64,000 nt of DNA from Leisingera sp. ANG-M1. Its GTDB lineage: Bacteria; Pseudomonadota; Alphaproteobacteria; Rhodobacterales; Rhodobacteraceae. The DNA is taken from assembly GCF_000813745.1 (NCBI RefSeq), contig NZ_JWLC01000013.1, positions 1,498 to 65,497 on the forward strand. The letters run 5' to 3'. A program made the translations under genes and the position numbers. Of this stretch, positions 8,482 through 16,694 are shown piece after piece (positions within the stretch are counted from its first letter, which is position 1; every line of letters begins with the position of its first letter). The notes under the pieces were generated by a model. That model was not told where the DNA came from, searched no databases, and was given only the letters and a program-made list of their open reading frames with translations.

Positions 8482-9924
8482 ATGCAACTGGCGCACGGCG
8501 TCACATCTGCGGGAGCACCGAAGTACATGAGCGAACGCCCTTTCCGGCTGATGAGCGGCCAGGAGCACAGCAACTGGATCCGGCTGCGCACGCTGATTCT
8601 GCTGCGCTGGGTGGCCATTGCCGGCCAGGTCACGGCCATCGCCGTGGCGCAGTACCGCTATAGCCTGCAGCTGGAGCTGGCCTTGTGCTATCTGGCTATC
8701 GGGGTTTCTGCCGCCGGCAACCTGATCGCCGTTTTTGCCTTTCCTGAGAACAAGCGCCTGAGCGAGTTCGAGAACTTCCTGATGGTACTGTTCGACCTCT
8801 TGCAGCTGGCGTTCCTCTTGTATCTGACCGGCGGGCTGAACAATCCTTTTGCGCTGCTGGTGCTGGGCCCGGTGACGATCTCTGCTGCCGTCATGGGGCT
8901 GCGCCCGACCCTGATCATCGGTGCCACCGCCATTATCCTGGTCACCCTGATGGCCGAGTTCCACCTGCCCCTGCGCACCGAGCAGGGGTTCATTCTGCGC
9001 ATCCCAGATATCTTCATTTTCGGCAACTGGATCGCCATCGTCATCGCCATCCTGTTCATTGGCGCCTATTCCTTCCGCGTCAGCAACGAGATGCGCTCGA
9101 TGTCGGATGCGCTGAGCGCCACCCAGCTAGCGCTGTCGCGCGAGCAGAAGTTGACCGACCTGGGCGGGGTTGTGGCCGCCGCCGCGCATGAGCTGGGCAC
9201 GCCGCTTGCGACCATAAAACTCACCAGCGCCGAGCTGATAGAGGAGCTTGATGACCGCCCCGACCTGCGCGAGGACGCAGCGCTGATCCGCGAGCAGGCT
9301 GACCGCTGCCGCGACATCCTGCGCGGCATGGGCCGGGCCGGCAAAGACGACCTGCACCTGCGCCAGGCGCCGTTCTCGACCCTGGTGAATGAGGCCGCTG
9401 AGCCGCATATGAACCGCGGCAAGGTAATTGTTTACAGCGAAGAGCCGCTGGAGGGCGGCGATTTCCAGCAGCCCACCGTTATGCGCAAGCCCGAGATTAT
9501 CCACGGGCTGCGCAACCTGGTGCAAAACGCCGTCGACTTTGCCAAAACCACTGTCTGGATCGATGCGGCCTGGAATGACGAGCGGATCACCCTGCGAATC
9601 TGCGACGACGGGCGCGGCTTCCCGCCGCAGCTGATCGGCCGGATCGGCGACCCCTTCGTGCGCCGCCGCCGCGGTGAAAGCGAGCTGAGACAGCGGCCGG
9701 AATATGAAGGCATGGGTCTGGGGCTGTTCATTGCCAAAACGCTGCTGGAACGCACCGGCGCCCAGCTGCGGTTCGCCAATGGAACGGATACGTTCCAGAC
9801 CCTCAACCCCTATCAGGACCGCCGCGGTGCTATTGTCGAAGTGTCCTGGCCGCGCAAGAAGATTGATGCCCTGGCAGGCGGCAGCAATCCGGCGCTTGGA
9901 AAAAATATTCCTCTAGAAATTTAA
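8482..9924 (+). CDS. regB: Redox sensor histidine kinase RegB/PrrB
   Basis: Membrane sensor kinase that phosphorylates RegA when the quinone pool is reduced. About six transmembrane segments cover residues 35-200 and include the quinone-binding heptapeptide GGLNNPF (117-123). The H-box AAAAHELGTPLATIK carries phospho-acceptor His236, and the redox-active cysteine is in ADRCRDILRGMG (Cys276). The ATPase domain has NLVQNAVDFA, DDGRGFP and GMGLGLFIAKTLLE. The start is uncertain: ATG 8482 is used, TTG 8449 extends the protein by 11 residues, and ATG 8527 (MSERPFRLM) shortens it by 15. All key residues are present, so it should be a working kinase. Confidence 0.95.
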   Translation: MQLAHGVTSAGAPKYMSERPFRLMSGQEHSNWIRLRTLILLRWVAIAGQVTAIAVAQYRYSLQLELALCYLAIGVSAAGNLIAVFAFPENKRLSEFENFLMVLFDLLQLAFLLYLTGGLNNPFALLVLGPVTISAAVMGLRPTLIIGATAIILVTLMAEFHLPLRTEQGFILRIPDIFIFGNWIAIVIAILFIGAYSFRVSNEMRSMSDALSATQLALSREQKLTDLGGVVAAAAHELGTPLATIKLTSAELIEELDDRPDLREDAALIREQADRCRDILRGMGRAGKDDLHLRQAPFSTLVNEAAEPHMNRGKVIVYSEEPLEGGDFQQPTVMRKPEIIHGLRNLVQNAVDFAKTTVWIDAAWNDERITLRICDDGRGFPPQLIGRIGDPFVRRRRGESELRQRPEYEGMGLGLFIAKTLLERTGAQLRFANGTDTFQTLNPYQDRRGAIVEVSWPRKKIDALAGGSNPALGKNIPLEI

Positions 9925-9946
9925 CTATTCACTTTTGGGCAACCAA

Positions 9947-9962
9947 TTAAACTTGATTTAAC
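9947..9962 (+). promoter_or_regulatory. CtrA-binding box upstream of the DivL-like gene
   Basis: TTAA (9947-9950), seven bases, TTAAC (9958-9962): an exact match to the full CtrA consensus TTAA-N7-TTAAC. It lies 52 bases before the ATG of the PAS gene and 23 bases after regB ends. CtrA is the master cell-cycle/motility regulator of alphaproteobacteria. Confidence 0.7.
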
Positions 9963-10013
9963 CTTTATTAGGGAACCATGCCGGTAAACGAGAGCTGAAT
10001 TGGGCAGGACGAC

Positions 10014-11561
10014 ATGCAGAACTTCGCTTCGATCGAGTGGTTTGTACTGGCAGCGCTGTGCGCGGCAACGGCCGCAGCCGCGGTCTGGTGGCTGTCGCCG
10101 GCGCCGCGCCGCCGCGGCATGGAGCACGACCTTCTGGCGGGCGACGGCCGCGCCGATGCGGTGTTCCTGTTCGACGACAACAGCCTGATCGGCTGGTCTT
10201 CGGGGGCACGCAAGTTCATCGGCGACCAGACCGAGAACTTCGATTGGAGCATGCTGCGCGACCAGCTTGCCCGCAGCTATCCCGGCCTGCCGCAATCGCC
10301 CGGTTTCCTCAAGGATGTCGGGCCTTTGGTGCTGTCGGGCACTGCCTCTGCCGAAAGCCGCGAGGCGCATTGCGAATGGATCGACGGGGTCACCCGCGTG
10401 CAGCTGCGCCGCAGCACCCTGGAAGAGCAAAACAAATCCCTGGATCAGGAGCTCACCACCCTGCGCGCCGCGGTGCATCAGGCGCCTTACCCGGTCTGGC
10501 TGCAGTCGGAAGAGGGCGATGTCACCTGGTCCAACCTCGCCTATGACGACCTCAGCCAGAAGATCCGCGGCCGCAACGCCGACTTTGCCGAACCCCTGTT
10601 CACCGATCTGCATGACCCGATGACCAGCGGCAAGCCGGAGCGGATCAGCATTCCGTTGCCGGAAAGCAGCAAGAAACTGTGGTACAACGTTTCGACCACC
10701 GAAACCGAAGCCGGCTGGCTCTGCCATGCGGTGGATGTGAACGCCGTGGTCGACGCTGAGGTTGCCCAGCGCAATTTTGTGCAGACCCTGGCGAAAACCT
10801 TTGCCCAGCTGTCGATCGGCCTGGCGATCTTTGACCGCAACCGCCAGCTGGTGCTGTTCAACCCGGTGCTGATCGACCTCACCGCCCTGCCCGCCAATTT
10901 CCTTAGCTCGCGCCCCAATCTGCTGACGTTCTTTGACCGGCTGCGCGATCAGCGGATGATGCCGGAGCCCAAAAGCTATTCCAGCTGGCGCCACCAGATG
11001 GCCGACCTTTTGGAGGCCGCCGCCGAAGGCCGTTACCAGGAAACCTGGTCGCTGCCGTCGGGCTCGGTCTACAAGGTCTCGGGCCGGCCGCACCCGGATG
11101 GTGCCATTGCCTTCCTGTTCGAGGACATCACCGCCGAGGTCACACTCACCCGCCAATTCCGCGCTGAGCTGGAGATGGGCCAGTCGATCATGGACCAGAT
11201 GGACGAGGCGATTGCGGTCTTTGCCAATGACGGCTCCATGACTTTCTCCAACAGCGCCTATGGCAGCCTGTGGCAGATGGACCCCGAAGCCAGCTTTGCC
11301 AAAGTGTCGATCATGGACGCCAGCCGGATCTGGCAGGACACCTGCGCGCCGACCCCGGTCTGGGGCGAGATCCGCGATTTTGTTGCCGGCTGCGAAGAGC
11401 GCGACACCTGGTGGGCCCACGTTCAGCTGCGCAACGGCACCCGGCTGATCTGCAAGGTCTCCGCCATCCAGAGCGGCGCCACCATGGTCAGCTTCCGCGC
11501 CCCGGAAACGGCCGCCCTGCCGGCAAGCCAGGAGCGCTTCCCCGCCATCAGCCAAAGCTGA
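10014..11561 (+). CDS. PAS-domain membrane protein, DivL-like
   Basis: 515 residues with one N-terminal transmembrane helix (about 8-27) followed by three PAS-like stretches. One is near residues 145-240 (VHQAPYPVWLQSEEGDVTWSN), a second near 255-370 (LSIGLAIFDRNRQLVLFNP) and a third near 385-490 (MDQMDEAIAVFANDGSMTFSN). No histidine-kinase H-box or ATPase domain is present. This matches the kinase-less DivL of Rhodobacterales, which acts with CckA-ChpT-CtrA; in Rhodobacter capsulatus DivL affects CtrA and gene transfer agent production. The CtrA box upstream fits this. An AGGA ribosome-binding site precedes ATG 10014. The DivL identity is inference; the PAS architecture is visible. Confidence 0.8.
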   Translation: MQNFASIEWFVLAALCAATAAAAVWWLSPAPRRRGMEHDLLAGDGRADAVFLFDDNSLIGWSSGARKFIGDQTENFDWSMLRDQLARSYPGLPQSPGFLKDVGPLVLSGTASAESREAHCEWIDGVTRVQLRRSTLEEQNKSLDQELTTLRAAVHQAPYPVWLQSEEGDVTWSNLAYDDLSQKIRGRNADFAEPLFTDLHDPMTSGKPERISIPLPESSKKLWYNVSTTETEAGWLCHAVDVNAVVDAEVAQRNFVQTLAKTFAQLSIGLAIFDRNRQLVLFNPVLIDLTALPANFLSSRPNLLTFFDRLRDQRMMPEPKSYSSWRHQMADLLEAAAEGRYQETWSLPSGSVYKVSGRPHPDGAIAFLFEDITAEVTLTRQFRAELEMGQSIMDQMDEAIAVFANDGSMTFSNSAYGSLWQMDPEASFAKVSIMDASRIWQDTCAPTPVWGEIRDFVAGCEERDTWWAHVQLRNGTRLICKVSAIQSGATMVSFRAPETAALPASQERFPAISQS

Positions 11562-11610
11562 GCCCGGAAACCGGCTTGCGGCGGATCAGCCGCGGCGCCA
11601 TTCTAGCGCC

Positions 11611-12087
11611 ATGACACCGAATACTGCGTCCCGCACGCTGAACTCACCGGATGATACGGCCCAACTGGCCGCAGAAATCGCCGGGGCCCTGCGCCCCGGC
11701 GATTGCCTGCTGCTGGAAGGGGTGATCGGGGCCGGCAAGACCCATTTCGCCCGCCATCTGATCCAATCGCTGATGGAGATTCCCGAGGATGTGCCCTCGC
11801 CGACGTTCACCCTGGTGCAGACCTATGACGTGCCTGCCGGCGAGCTGTGGCACACCGATCTTTACCGGCTGTCCTCGCTGGATGAACTGGAGGAGCTAGG
11901 CCTGACCGAAGCCTTCGACAGCGCCATCTGCCTGGTCGAATGGCCGGACCGGTTGGCCGAGCTGACGCCGCCCCACGCCCTGCACCTGGCCCTTGCCCTG
12001 GACCCGGAACACGAAGACCGCCGCCATCTGACGCTCCGCTGGAGCGATGCGAAATGGCAGCCCCTGATGGAGCGCATCTGCGCATGA
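11611..12087 (+). CDS. tsaE: tRNA threonylcarbamoyladenosine biosynthesis ATPase TsaE
   Basis: ATPase subunit needed for the t6A37 tRNA modification together with TsaD and TsaB. In 158 residues it shows the Walker A loop GVIGAGKTHFAR (residues 37-48), SPTFTLVQTYD after a short linker, HTDLYRLSSLDELEELGL in the middle and LVEWPDRL, all standard for the family. The stop overlaps the start of the next gene (ATGA). It opens a compact operon tsaE-amgK-murU-addB-addA, and this order downstream of a PAS/DivL-like gene is typical of Rhodobacterales. Confidence 0.94.
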   Translation: MTPNTASRTLNSPDDTAQLAAEIAGALRPGDCLLLEGVIGAGKTHFARHLIQSLMEIPEDVPSPTFTLVQTYDVPAGELWHTDLYRLSSLDELEELGLTEAFDSAICLVEWPDRLAELTPPHALHLALALDPEHEDRRHLTLRWSDAKWQPLMERICA

Positions 12088-13079
12088 GTGACCGCAACAC
12101 CCTGTGTGAGAACTTCCTCGCATCAACACCTTATGCCGCCTGGCAGCGGGGACCGCTGGCCGGCGATGCCTCCAACCGGCGCTATGAGCGGCTGGTGAAG
12201 GATGGCCGGACCGTCGTTCTGATGGACGCACCGCCCGAAAAGGGTGAGGACGTCCGCCCCTTCATCCGCATCGCGGAATACCTGCGCGCCCAGGGACTCA
12301 GCGCTCCGGAGATCCTGGCCCGGGATGCGGAACACGGCTTCCTGCTGCTGGAGGATCTGGGAGACGACCTGTTTGCCCGCGTTGTCCTGCGCGAACCGGC
12401 GCTGGAAAAGGAGCTTTATGAAGCAGCAACTGATGCGCTCGTGGCTCTGCATCAGGCACCGATGCCGGAATTGGAGCCTTACGGCCCGCGGATGATGGCG
12501 GAAATGGCGGGGCTGGCGCTTTCGAAATACCGCGATGGCATCCTGGGCGGCCACGATCCGCAGCTGCAATCCCGGTTCGAGGACCAGTTCGAAGATATCT
12601 TGCGCGAGACGATCAAAGGCGATCCGGTACTGGTCCAGCGCGATTATCACGCCGAAAACCTCCTGTGGCTGCCAGAGCGGGAAGGGGTGGCCCGGGTCGG
12701 CCTGCTGGATTTTCAGGACGCACGTTCCGGCCACCCGGCCTATGATCTGGTCTCGCTGCTGCAAGACGCGCGCCGCGATGTTCCGGCGGGTATCGAAATG
12801 CAAATGATCGACCGTTACATCTCCGCCGCCGGCGTGGACGAGTCCGGCTTCCGCACCGCCTATACGGTGCTGGGGGTGCAGCGGAACCTGCGTATTCTTG
12901 GCGTCTTTGCCCGGCTCAGCATGGACTACGGCAAACCGCATTACGTCGACCTGATTCCGCGGGTCTGGGACCATTTCATCCGCGGGCTGGAGCATCCCGC
13001 CTTGGCCCCGGTTGCAGGGCTTTTGCGCGACAGCCTGCCTGTCCCTACCCCGGACAACCTGAACAATCTGAGGCCCTGA
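12084..13079 (+). CDS. amgK: Aminoglycoside phosphotransferase-family sugar kinase, AmgK-like
   Basis: Probably phosphorylates N-acetylmuramate (and N-acetylglucosamine) at the anomeric position in peptidoglycan recycling. The 331-residue protein has the phosphotransferase fold: GPLAGDASNRRYERL near residue 20, the catalytic loop VQRDYHAENLLWLP and the metal-binding LLDFQDARSGHPAYDL. The start ATG 12084 overlaps the tsaE stop. The best support for AmgK rather than a generic phosphotransferase is the next gene, a MurU-type uridylyltransferase translated from an overlapping TGATG; the two act in series in the pathway known from Pseudomonas and Caulobacter. Some databases would only say phosphotransferase. 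Confidence 0.85.
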   Translation: MSDRNTLCENFLASTPYAAWQRGPLAGDASNRRYERLVKDGRTVVLMDAPPEKGEDVRPFIRIAEYLRAQGLSAPEILARDAEHGFLLLEDLGDDLFARVVLREPALEKELYEAATDALVALHQAPMPELEPYGPRMMAEMAGLALSKYRDGILGGHDPQLQSRFEDQFEDILRETIKGDPVLVQRDYHAENLLWLPEREGVARVGLLDFQDARSGHPAYDLVSLLQDARRDVPAGIEMQMIDRYISAAGVDESGFRTAYTVLGVQRNLRILGVFARLSMDYGKPHYVDLIPRVWDHFIRGLEHPALAPVAGLLRDSLPVPTPDNLNNLRP

Positions 13080-13771
13080 TGCAGCGCTCCCCTGATGCCG
13101 TCATGCTGTTTGCTGCGGGTTTTGGCACAAGGATGCGGGAGCTGACCCGCGACAAGCCGAAGCCGATGATCGAAGTCGCCGGCCGGCCGCTGATCACCCA
13201 CGCGCTGGAGCTGGCCAAGGCGATTCAGCCGGCCCGGATCGCGGCGAACCTGCATTACAAGCCTGAGCCGCTGCAAGCTTTGTTAGAGCCTGAAAACGTG
13301 CAGATCAGTCTCGAAAGCCCCGAAATCCTCGACACCGGCGGCGGGCTGCGCCACGCCCTACCCTTGCTGGGAGATGGGCCGGTTTTCACCATGAACACCG
13401 ATGCCATCTGGAAAGGGCCGAACCCGCTGCAACTGGCGCTTGAGGCCTGGGACCCGGACGCCATGGACGCGCTGCTGGTCTGCGTGCCGCTGGACCGTGC
13501 CGTGGGCCGCCCCGGCGGAGGCGATTTCTCGGCAGACGCCGAGGGCCGCATCAGCCGGAGCGGCAACCTGGTCTATGGCGGGGTGCAGATCCTGAAAACA
13601 GACGGGTTGCACCACGTCGAAGAACAAGTGTTCTCGCTGAACGTGCTGTGGAACAAAATGGCTGCGGACAACCGGCTGTTTGCACTGGAATATCCCGGCC
13701 GCTGGTGCGATGTGGGCCACCCCGAAGGGATTACCTTGGCCGAGGAGCTGATCGCCGCAGATGATGTTTGA
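13079..13771 (+). CDS. murU: N-acetylmuramate alpha-1-phosphate uridylyltransferase MurU
   Basis: Makes UDP-N-acetylmuramic acid from MurNAc-1-phosphate and UTP, bypassing MurA and so lowering dependence on the fosfomycin-sensitive step. The 230 residues show the nucleotidyltransferase signature MLFAAGFGTRMREL and DKPKPMIEVAGRPLI near the N-terminus, LDTGGGLRHALPLL and FTMNTDAIWKG in the middle and WCDVGHPEG near the end. It overlaps amgK by one base (TGATG) and addB by 11 bases. A glucose-1-phosphate-type nucleotidyltransferase is the only alternative and is less likely next to amgK. Confidence 0.9.
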   Translation: MQRSPDAVMLFAAGFGTRMRELTRDKPKPMIEVAGRPLITHALELAKAIQPARIAANLHYKPEPLQALLEPENVQISLESPEILDTGGGLRHALPLLGDGPVFTMNTDAIWKGPNPLQLALEAWDPDAMDALLVCVPLDRAVGRPGGGDFSADAEGRISRSGNLVYGGVQILKTDGLHHVEEQVFSLNVLWNKMAADNRLFALEYPGRWCDVGHPEGITLAEELIAADDV

Positions 13772-16694
13772 ACCCACCAGTACCCCGCGCGTCTTTGCCG
13801 TGCCCTGCGGCGTCGATTTCCCGCGGGCGCTGGTTGAAGGCCTGCGCGCCCGTACCCTCGGCCAGCCGCCCGAGGCTCTGGCCCGGGCCGAGCTGATCCT
13901 CAACACCTCCCGCATGGCGCGGCGGGTACGGATACTGTTTGATGACGGCCCTGCCCTTCTGCTGCCGCGGATGCTGATGCTGACGGATCTGGCCCAGCGC
14001 GCCACGCTGGAGGGCCTGCCGCCCGCTCTGCCGCCACTGCGGCGCCGGCTGGAGCTGTCGCAGCTGATCGCCAAGCTGCTGGACGCCCAGCCCGATCTGG
14101 CCTCGCGCGCCTCGCTCTATGATCTGTCTGACAGCCTGGCGGCGTTGATCGACGAAATGCAGGGTGAAGGCGTCAGCACCGATACCATCCGCAATCTTGA
14201 TGTCTCTGACATGTCCGGCCACTGGGCCCGGGCGCAGGCCTTTATCGGCATCGCGGATGAGTTCACCGGCCTGCATGAGGGCGCGATGGACGCCCAGGCG
14301 CGGCAGCGGCAGGTGGTGCTGAACCTGGTTGAACACTGGCAGCACACACCGCCGCAGCATCCGGTGATCCTGGCCGGCTCCACCGGCTCGCGCGGGACCA
14401 CGCTGCTGCTGATGCAGGCCATCGCCCGCCTGCCGCAAGGCGCCGTGGTGCTGCCTGGGTTCGACTTCGACCAGCCGGATCACGTCTGGAACGGCCTGGA
14501 TGACCCCATGATCTCGGAAGATCACCCGCAGTACCGGTTCCACAAGCTGATGAAAGACTTGGGGATTTCGCCGTCGGATGTACTCCCCTGGACTGGTGCA
14601 GCGCAGGTCTCGCCGGAACGGAACAAGCTGGTGTCGCTGGCCCTGCGCCCGGCCCCGGTCACAGATGCCTGGATGAGTGAAGGACCCAAGCTGGAAGGTT
14701 TGGACAGGGCCACAGAAAAAGTAACGCTGGTCGAGGCGCCCAGCCCCCGCTCCGAGGCGCTGGCCATTGCCTTGCGCCTGAGGCAGGCAGCCGAGGACGG
14801 CCAGACTGCTGCGCTGATCACTCCGGACCGAATGCTGACCCGCCAGGTTTCCGCCGCACTGGACCGCTGGGACATCCTGCCCGACGACTCGGCCGGCCAG
14901 CCTTTGCAGCTGTCTCCGCCGGGCCGCTTCCTGCGCCATGTGGCGGGACTGTTCTGCAAGCCGCTCACCTGTGACAGCCTGCTGACGCTGCTGAAACACC
15001 CGCTGACGCACGATGGCACGGACCGCGGCAATCACCTGCGCCAGACCCGCGAGCTGGAACTCTCCTTGCGCCGCAACGGCCCGCCCTTCCCCAATGCCGA
15101 AGCCTTTGCGCAGTTTGAGACGGGCCGGGAGCTGACACCTGGCTGGACAGCATGGCTGTCAGCCAGTTTCGCACATCAGGAGATCACCAGCACCCTGCCC
15201 CTGACGGACTGGGTCGAGCGCCTGCGCGATCTGGCCGAACGCATCGCGGCCGGCAGCCAGGCTGAGGGCTCCGGCACCCTTTGGGACAAGAAAGCCGGCC
15301 AAGCCGCGCTTGCTTGCATTGCAAACCTGGAGGCTGAGGCGCCTTATGGCGGCGAGATGTCCGCCCGTGATTTCGCTGACCTGCTGGGTGCTCTGCTGAG
15401 CCAAGGTGAAGTGCGCGACCGTGATGCGCCCTATGGCTCAATCATGATCTGGGGCACGCTGGAGGCCCGTGTGCAAGGGGCCGACCTGGTGATCCTTGGC
15501 GGCCTCAACGAAGGCAGCTGGCCCGAGGCCGCCTCTCCCGACCCCTGGCTGAACCGCCAACTGCGCAATCAGGCGGGGCTGTTGCTGCCGGAACGCCGCA
15601 TCGGCCTGTCGGCGCATGACTTCCAGCAGGCAATTGCCGCGCCCGAGGTCTGGCTGACACGCGCCGAACGCTCTGAGGAAGCCGATACCGTTCCCTCGCG
15701 CTGGCTGAACCGGCTGACCAACCTGCTGTCCGGCCTGCCGGAGCAAGGCGGCCGGGATGCGCTGGATGTCATGCGGGCCAAGGGCCGCCAATGGCTGGGC
15801 TGGGCCGAAGCGCTGGAAGAACCCACGCCGATCCCGCAAATGCCGCGGCCCTCGCCACGGCCGCCGGTTCCGAGTCGGCCGCGGCGGCTGACGATTACCG
15901 AAATTCCCCGGCTGATCCGCGACCCTTATGCGATTTACGCCAAGCATGTGCTGCGGCTGAAACCGCTCAATTCGCTGGTGCAGGAGCCGGACGCCCTGCT
16001 GCGCGGCATTGTCGTGCATGAAGTGTTTGAGCATTTTATCAAGGAAGCCCAGGCCGATCCTTCGCTGCTGACTGCTGATCACCTCATCACCAAGACCCGC
16101 GAATTGCTGGACACTCATGTGCCCTGGCCGGTTGCCCGCATCCTGTGGCACACGCGCATCCGCAAGATTGCCGGCGACTTTGTGCTGGCGGAACAGGAAC
16201 GCCAGTCCCGCGCCAAGCCGATTGCGTTTGAGGCCAAGGGCAGCGCCCGGCTGGATCCGCTGGATTTCACCATCGCCTGCCGCGCCGACCGGATCGACAT
16301 GGATGAGTGCGGCTTCCTGCATCTTTACGACTACAAGACCGGCGCGCCTCCTTCTGAAGCCCAGCAGAAGAAGTTCGAAAAACAGCTGCTGATCGAGGCT
16401 GCGATGGCTGAAGAAGGCGCCTTTGAGGATCTTGGTGCAGCCGAGGTCGCCCGTGCTCTGTTCATAGGATTGGGCAGCAAGATGAAGGAAGTGCGCGCAC
16501 CCTTAGACGAGCAGCCACCGGCCAAGGTCTGGGACGAATTACGCACCCTGATCGGAGCCTATTTCGAACCTGAACAAGGGTATTCGAGCCGGCGCATGGT
16601 GCACCGGGACGACATCGCCGGCGACTATGACCACCTGGCGCGCTACGGTGAATGGGACCGCAGCGCCACGCCGCAGCCGGAGGATCTGGCATGA
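13761..16694 (+). CDS. addB: Double-strand break repair protein AddB
   Basis: Subunit of the AddAB helicase-nuclease that resects DNA double-strand breaks before RecA loading. At 977 residues it has the alphaproteobacterial AddB length. It lacks a canonical Walker A loop, as expected in this group, and has the helicase-like SQGEVRDRDAPYGSIMIWG and VILGGLNEGSWPEAASPDPW segments around residues 550-600. A C-terminal PD-(D/E)XK nuclease domain ends with the IACRADRIDMDE and LHLYDYKTGAPP motifs near 840-870. A start three bases later (second ATG) is equally possible. It overlaps murU by 11 bases and addA by four, so the subunits are probably made in step. Confidence 0.95.
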   Translation: MMFEPTSTPRVFAVPCGVDFPRALVEGLRARTLGQPPEALARAELILNTSRMARRVRILFDDGPALLLPRMLMLTDLAQRATLEGLPPALPPLRRRLELSQLIAKLLDAQPDLASRASLYDLSDSLAALIDEMQGEGVSTDTIRNLDVSDMSGHWARAQAFIGIADEFTGLHEGAMDAQARQRQVVLNLVEHWQHTPPQHPVILAGSTGSRGTTLLLMQAIARLPQGAVVLPGFDFDQPDHVWNGLDDPMISEDHPQYRFHKLMKDLGISPSDVLPWTGAAQVSPERNKLVSLALRPAPVTDAWMSEGPKLEGLDRATEKVTLVEAPSPRSEALAIALRLRQAAEDGQTAALITPDRMLTRQVSAALDRWDILPDDSAGQPLQLSPPGRFLRHVAGLFCKPLTCDSLLTLLKHPLTHDGTDRGNHLRQTRELELSLRRNGPPFPNAEAFAQFETGRELTPGWTAWLSASFAHQEITSTLPLTDWVERLRDLAERIAAGSQAEGSGTLWDKKAGQAALACIANLEAEAPYGGEMSARDFADLLGALLSQGEVRDRDAPYGSIMIWGTLEARVQGADLVILGGLNEGSWPEAASPDPWLNRQLRNQAGLLLPERRIGLSAHDFQQAIAAPEVWLTRAERSEEADTVPSRWLNRLTNLLSGLPEQGGRDALDVMRAKGRQWLGWAEALEEPTPIPQMPRPSPRPPVPSRPRRLTITEIPRLIRDPYAIYAKHVLRLKPLNSLVQEPDALLRGIVVHEVFEHFIKEAQADPSLLTADHLITKTRELLDTHVPWPVARILWHTRIRKIAGDFVLAEQERQSRAKPIAFEAKGSARLDPLDFTIACRADRIDMDECGFLHLYDYKTGAPPSEAQQKKFEKQLLIEAAMAEEGAFEDLGAAEVARALFIGLGSKMKEVRAPLDEQPPAKVWDELRTLIGAYFEPEQGYSSRRMVHRDDIAGDYDHLARYGEWDRSATPQPEDLA

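Noticed and set aside
12084-13079. Aminoglycoside resistance gene
   Set aside because: The phosphotransferase fold is shared, but linkage to murU and the chromosomal housekeeping operon favour the cell-wall recycling kinase AmgK.
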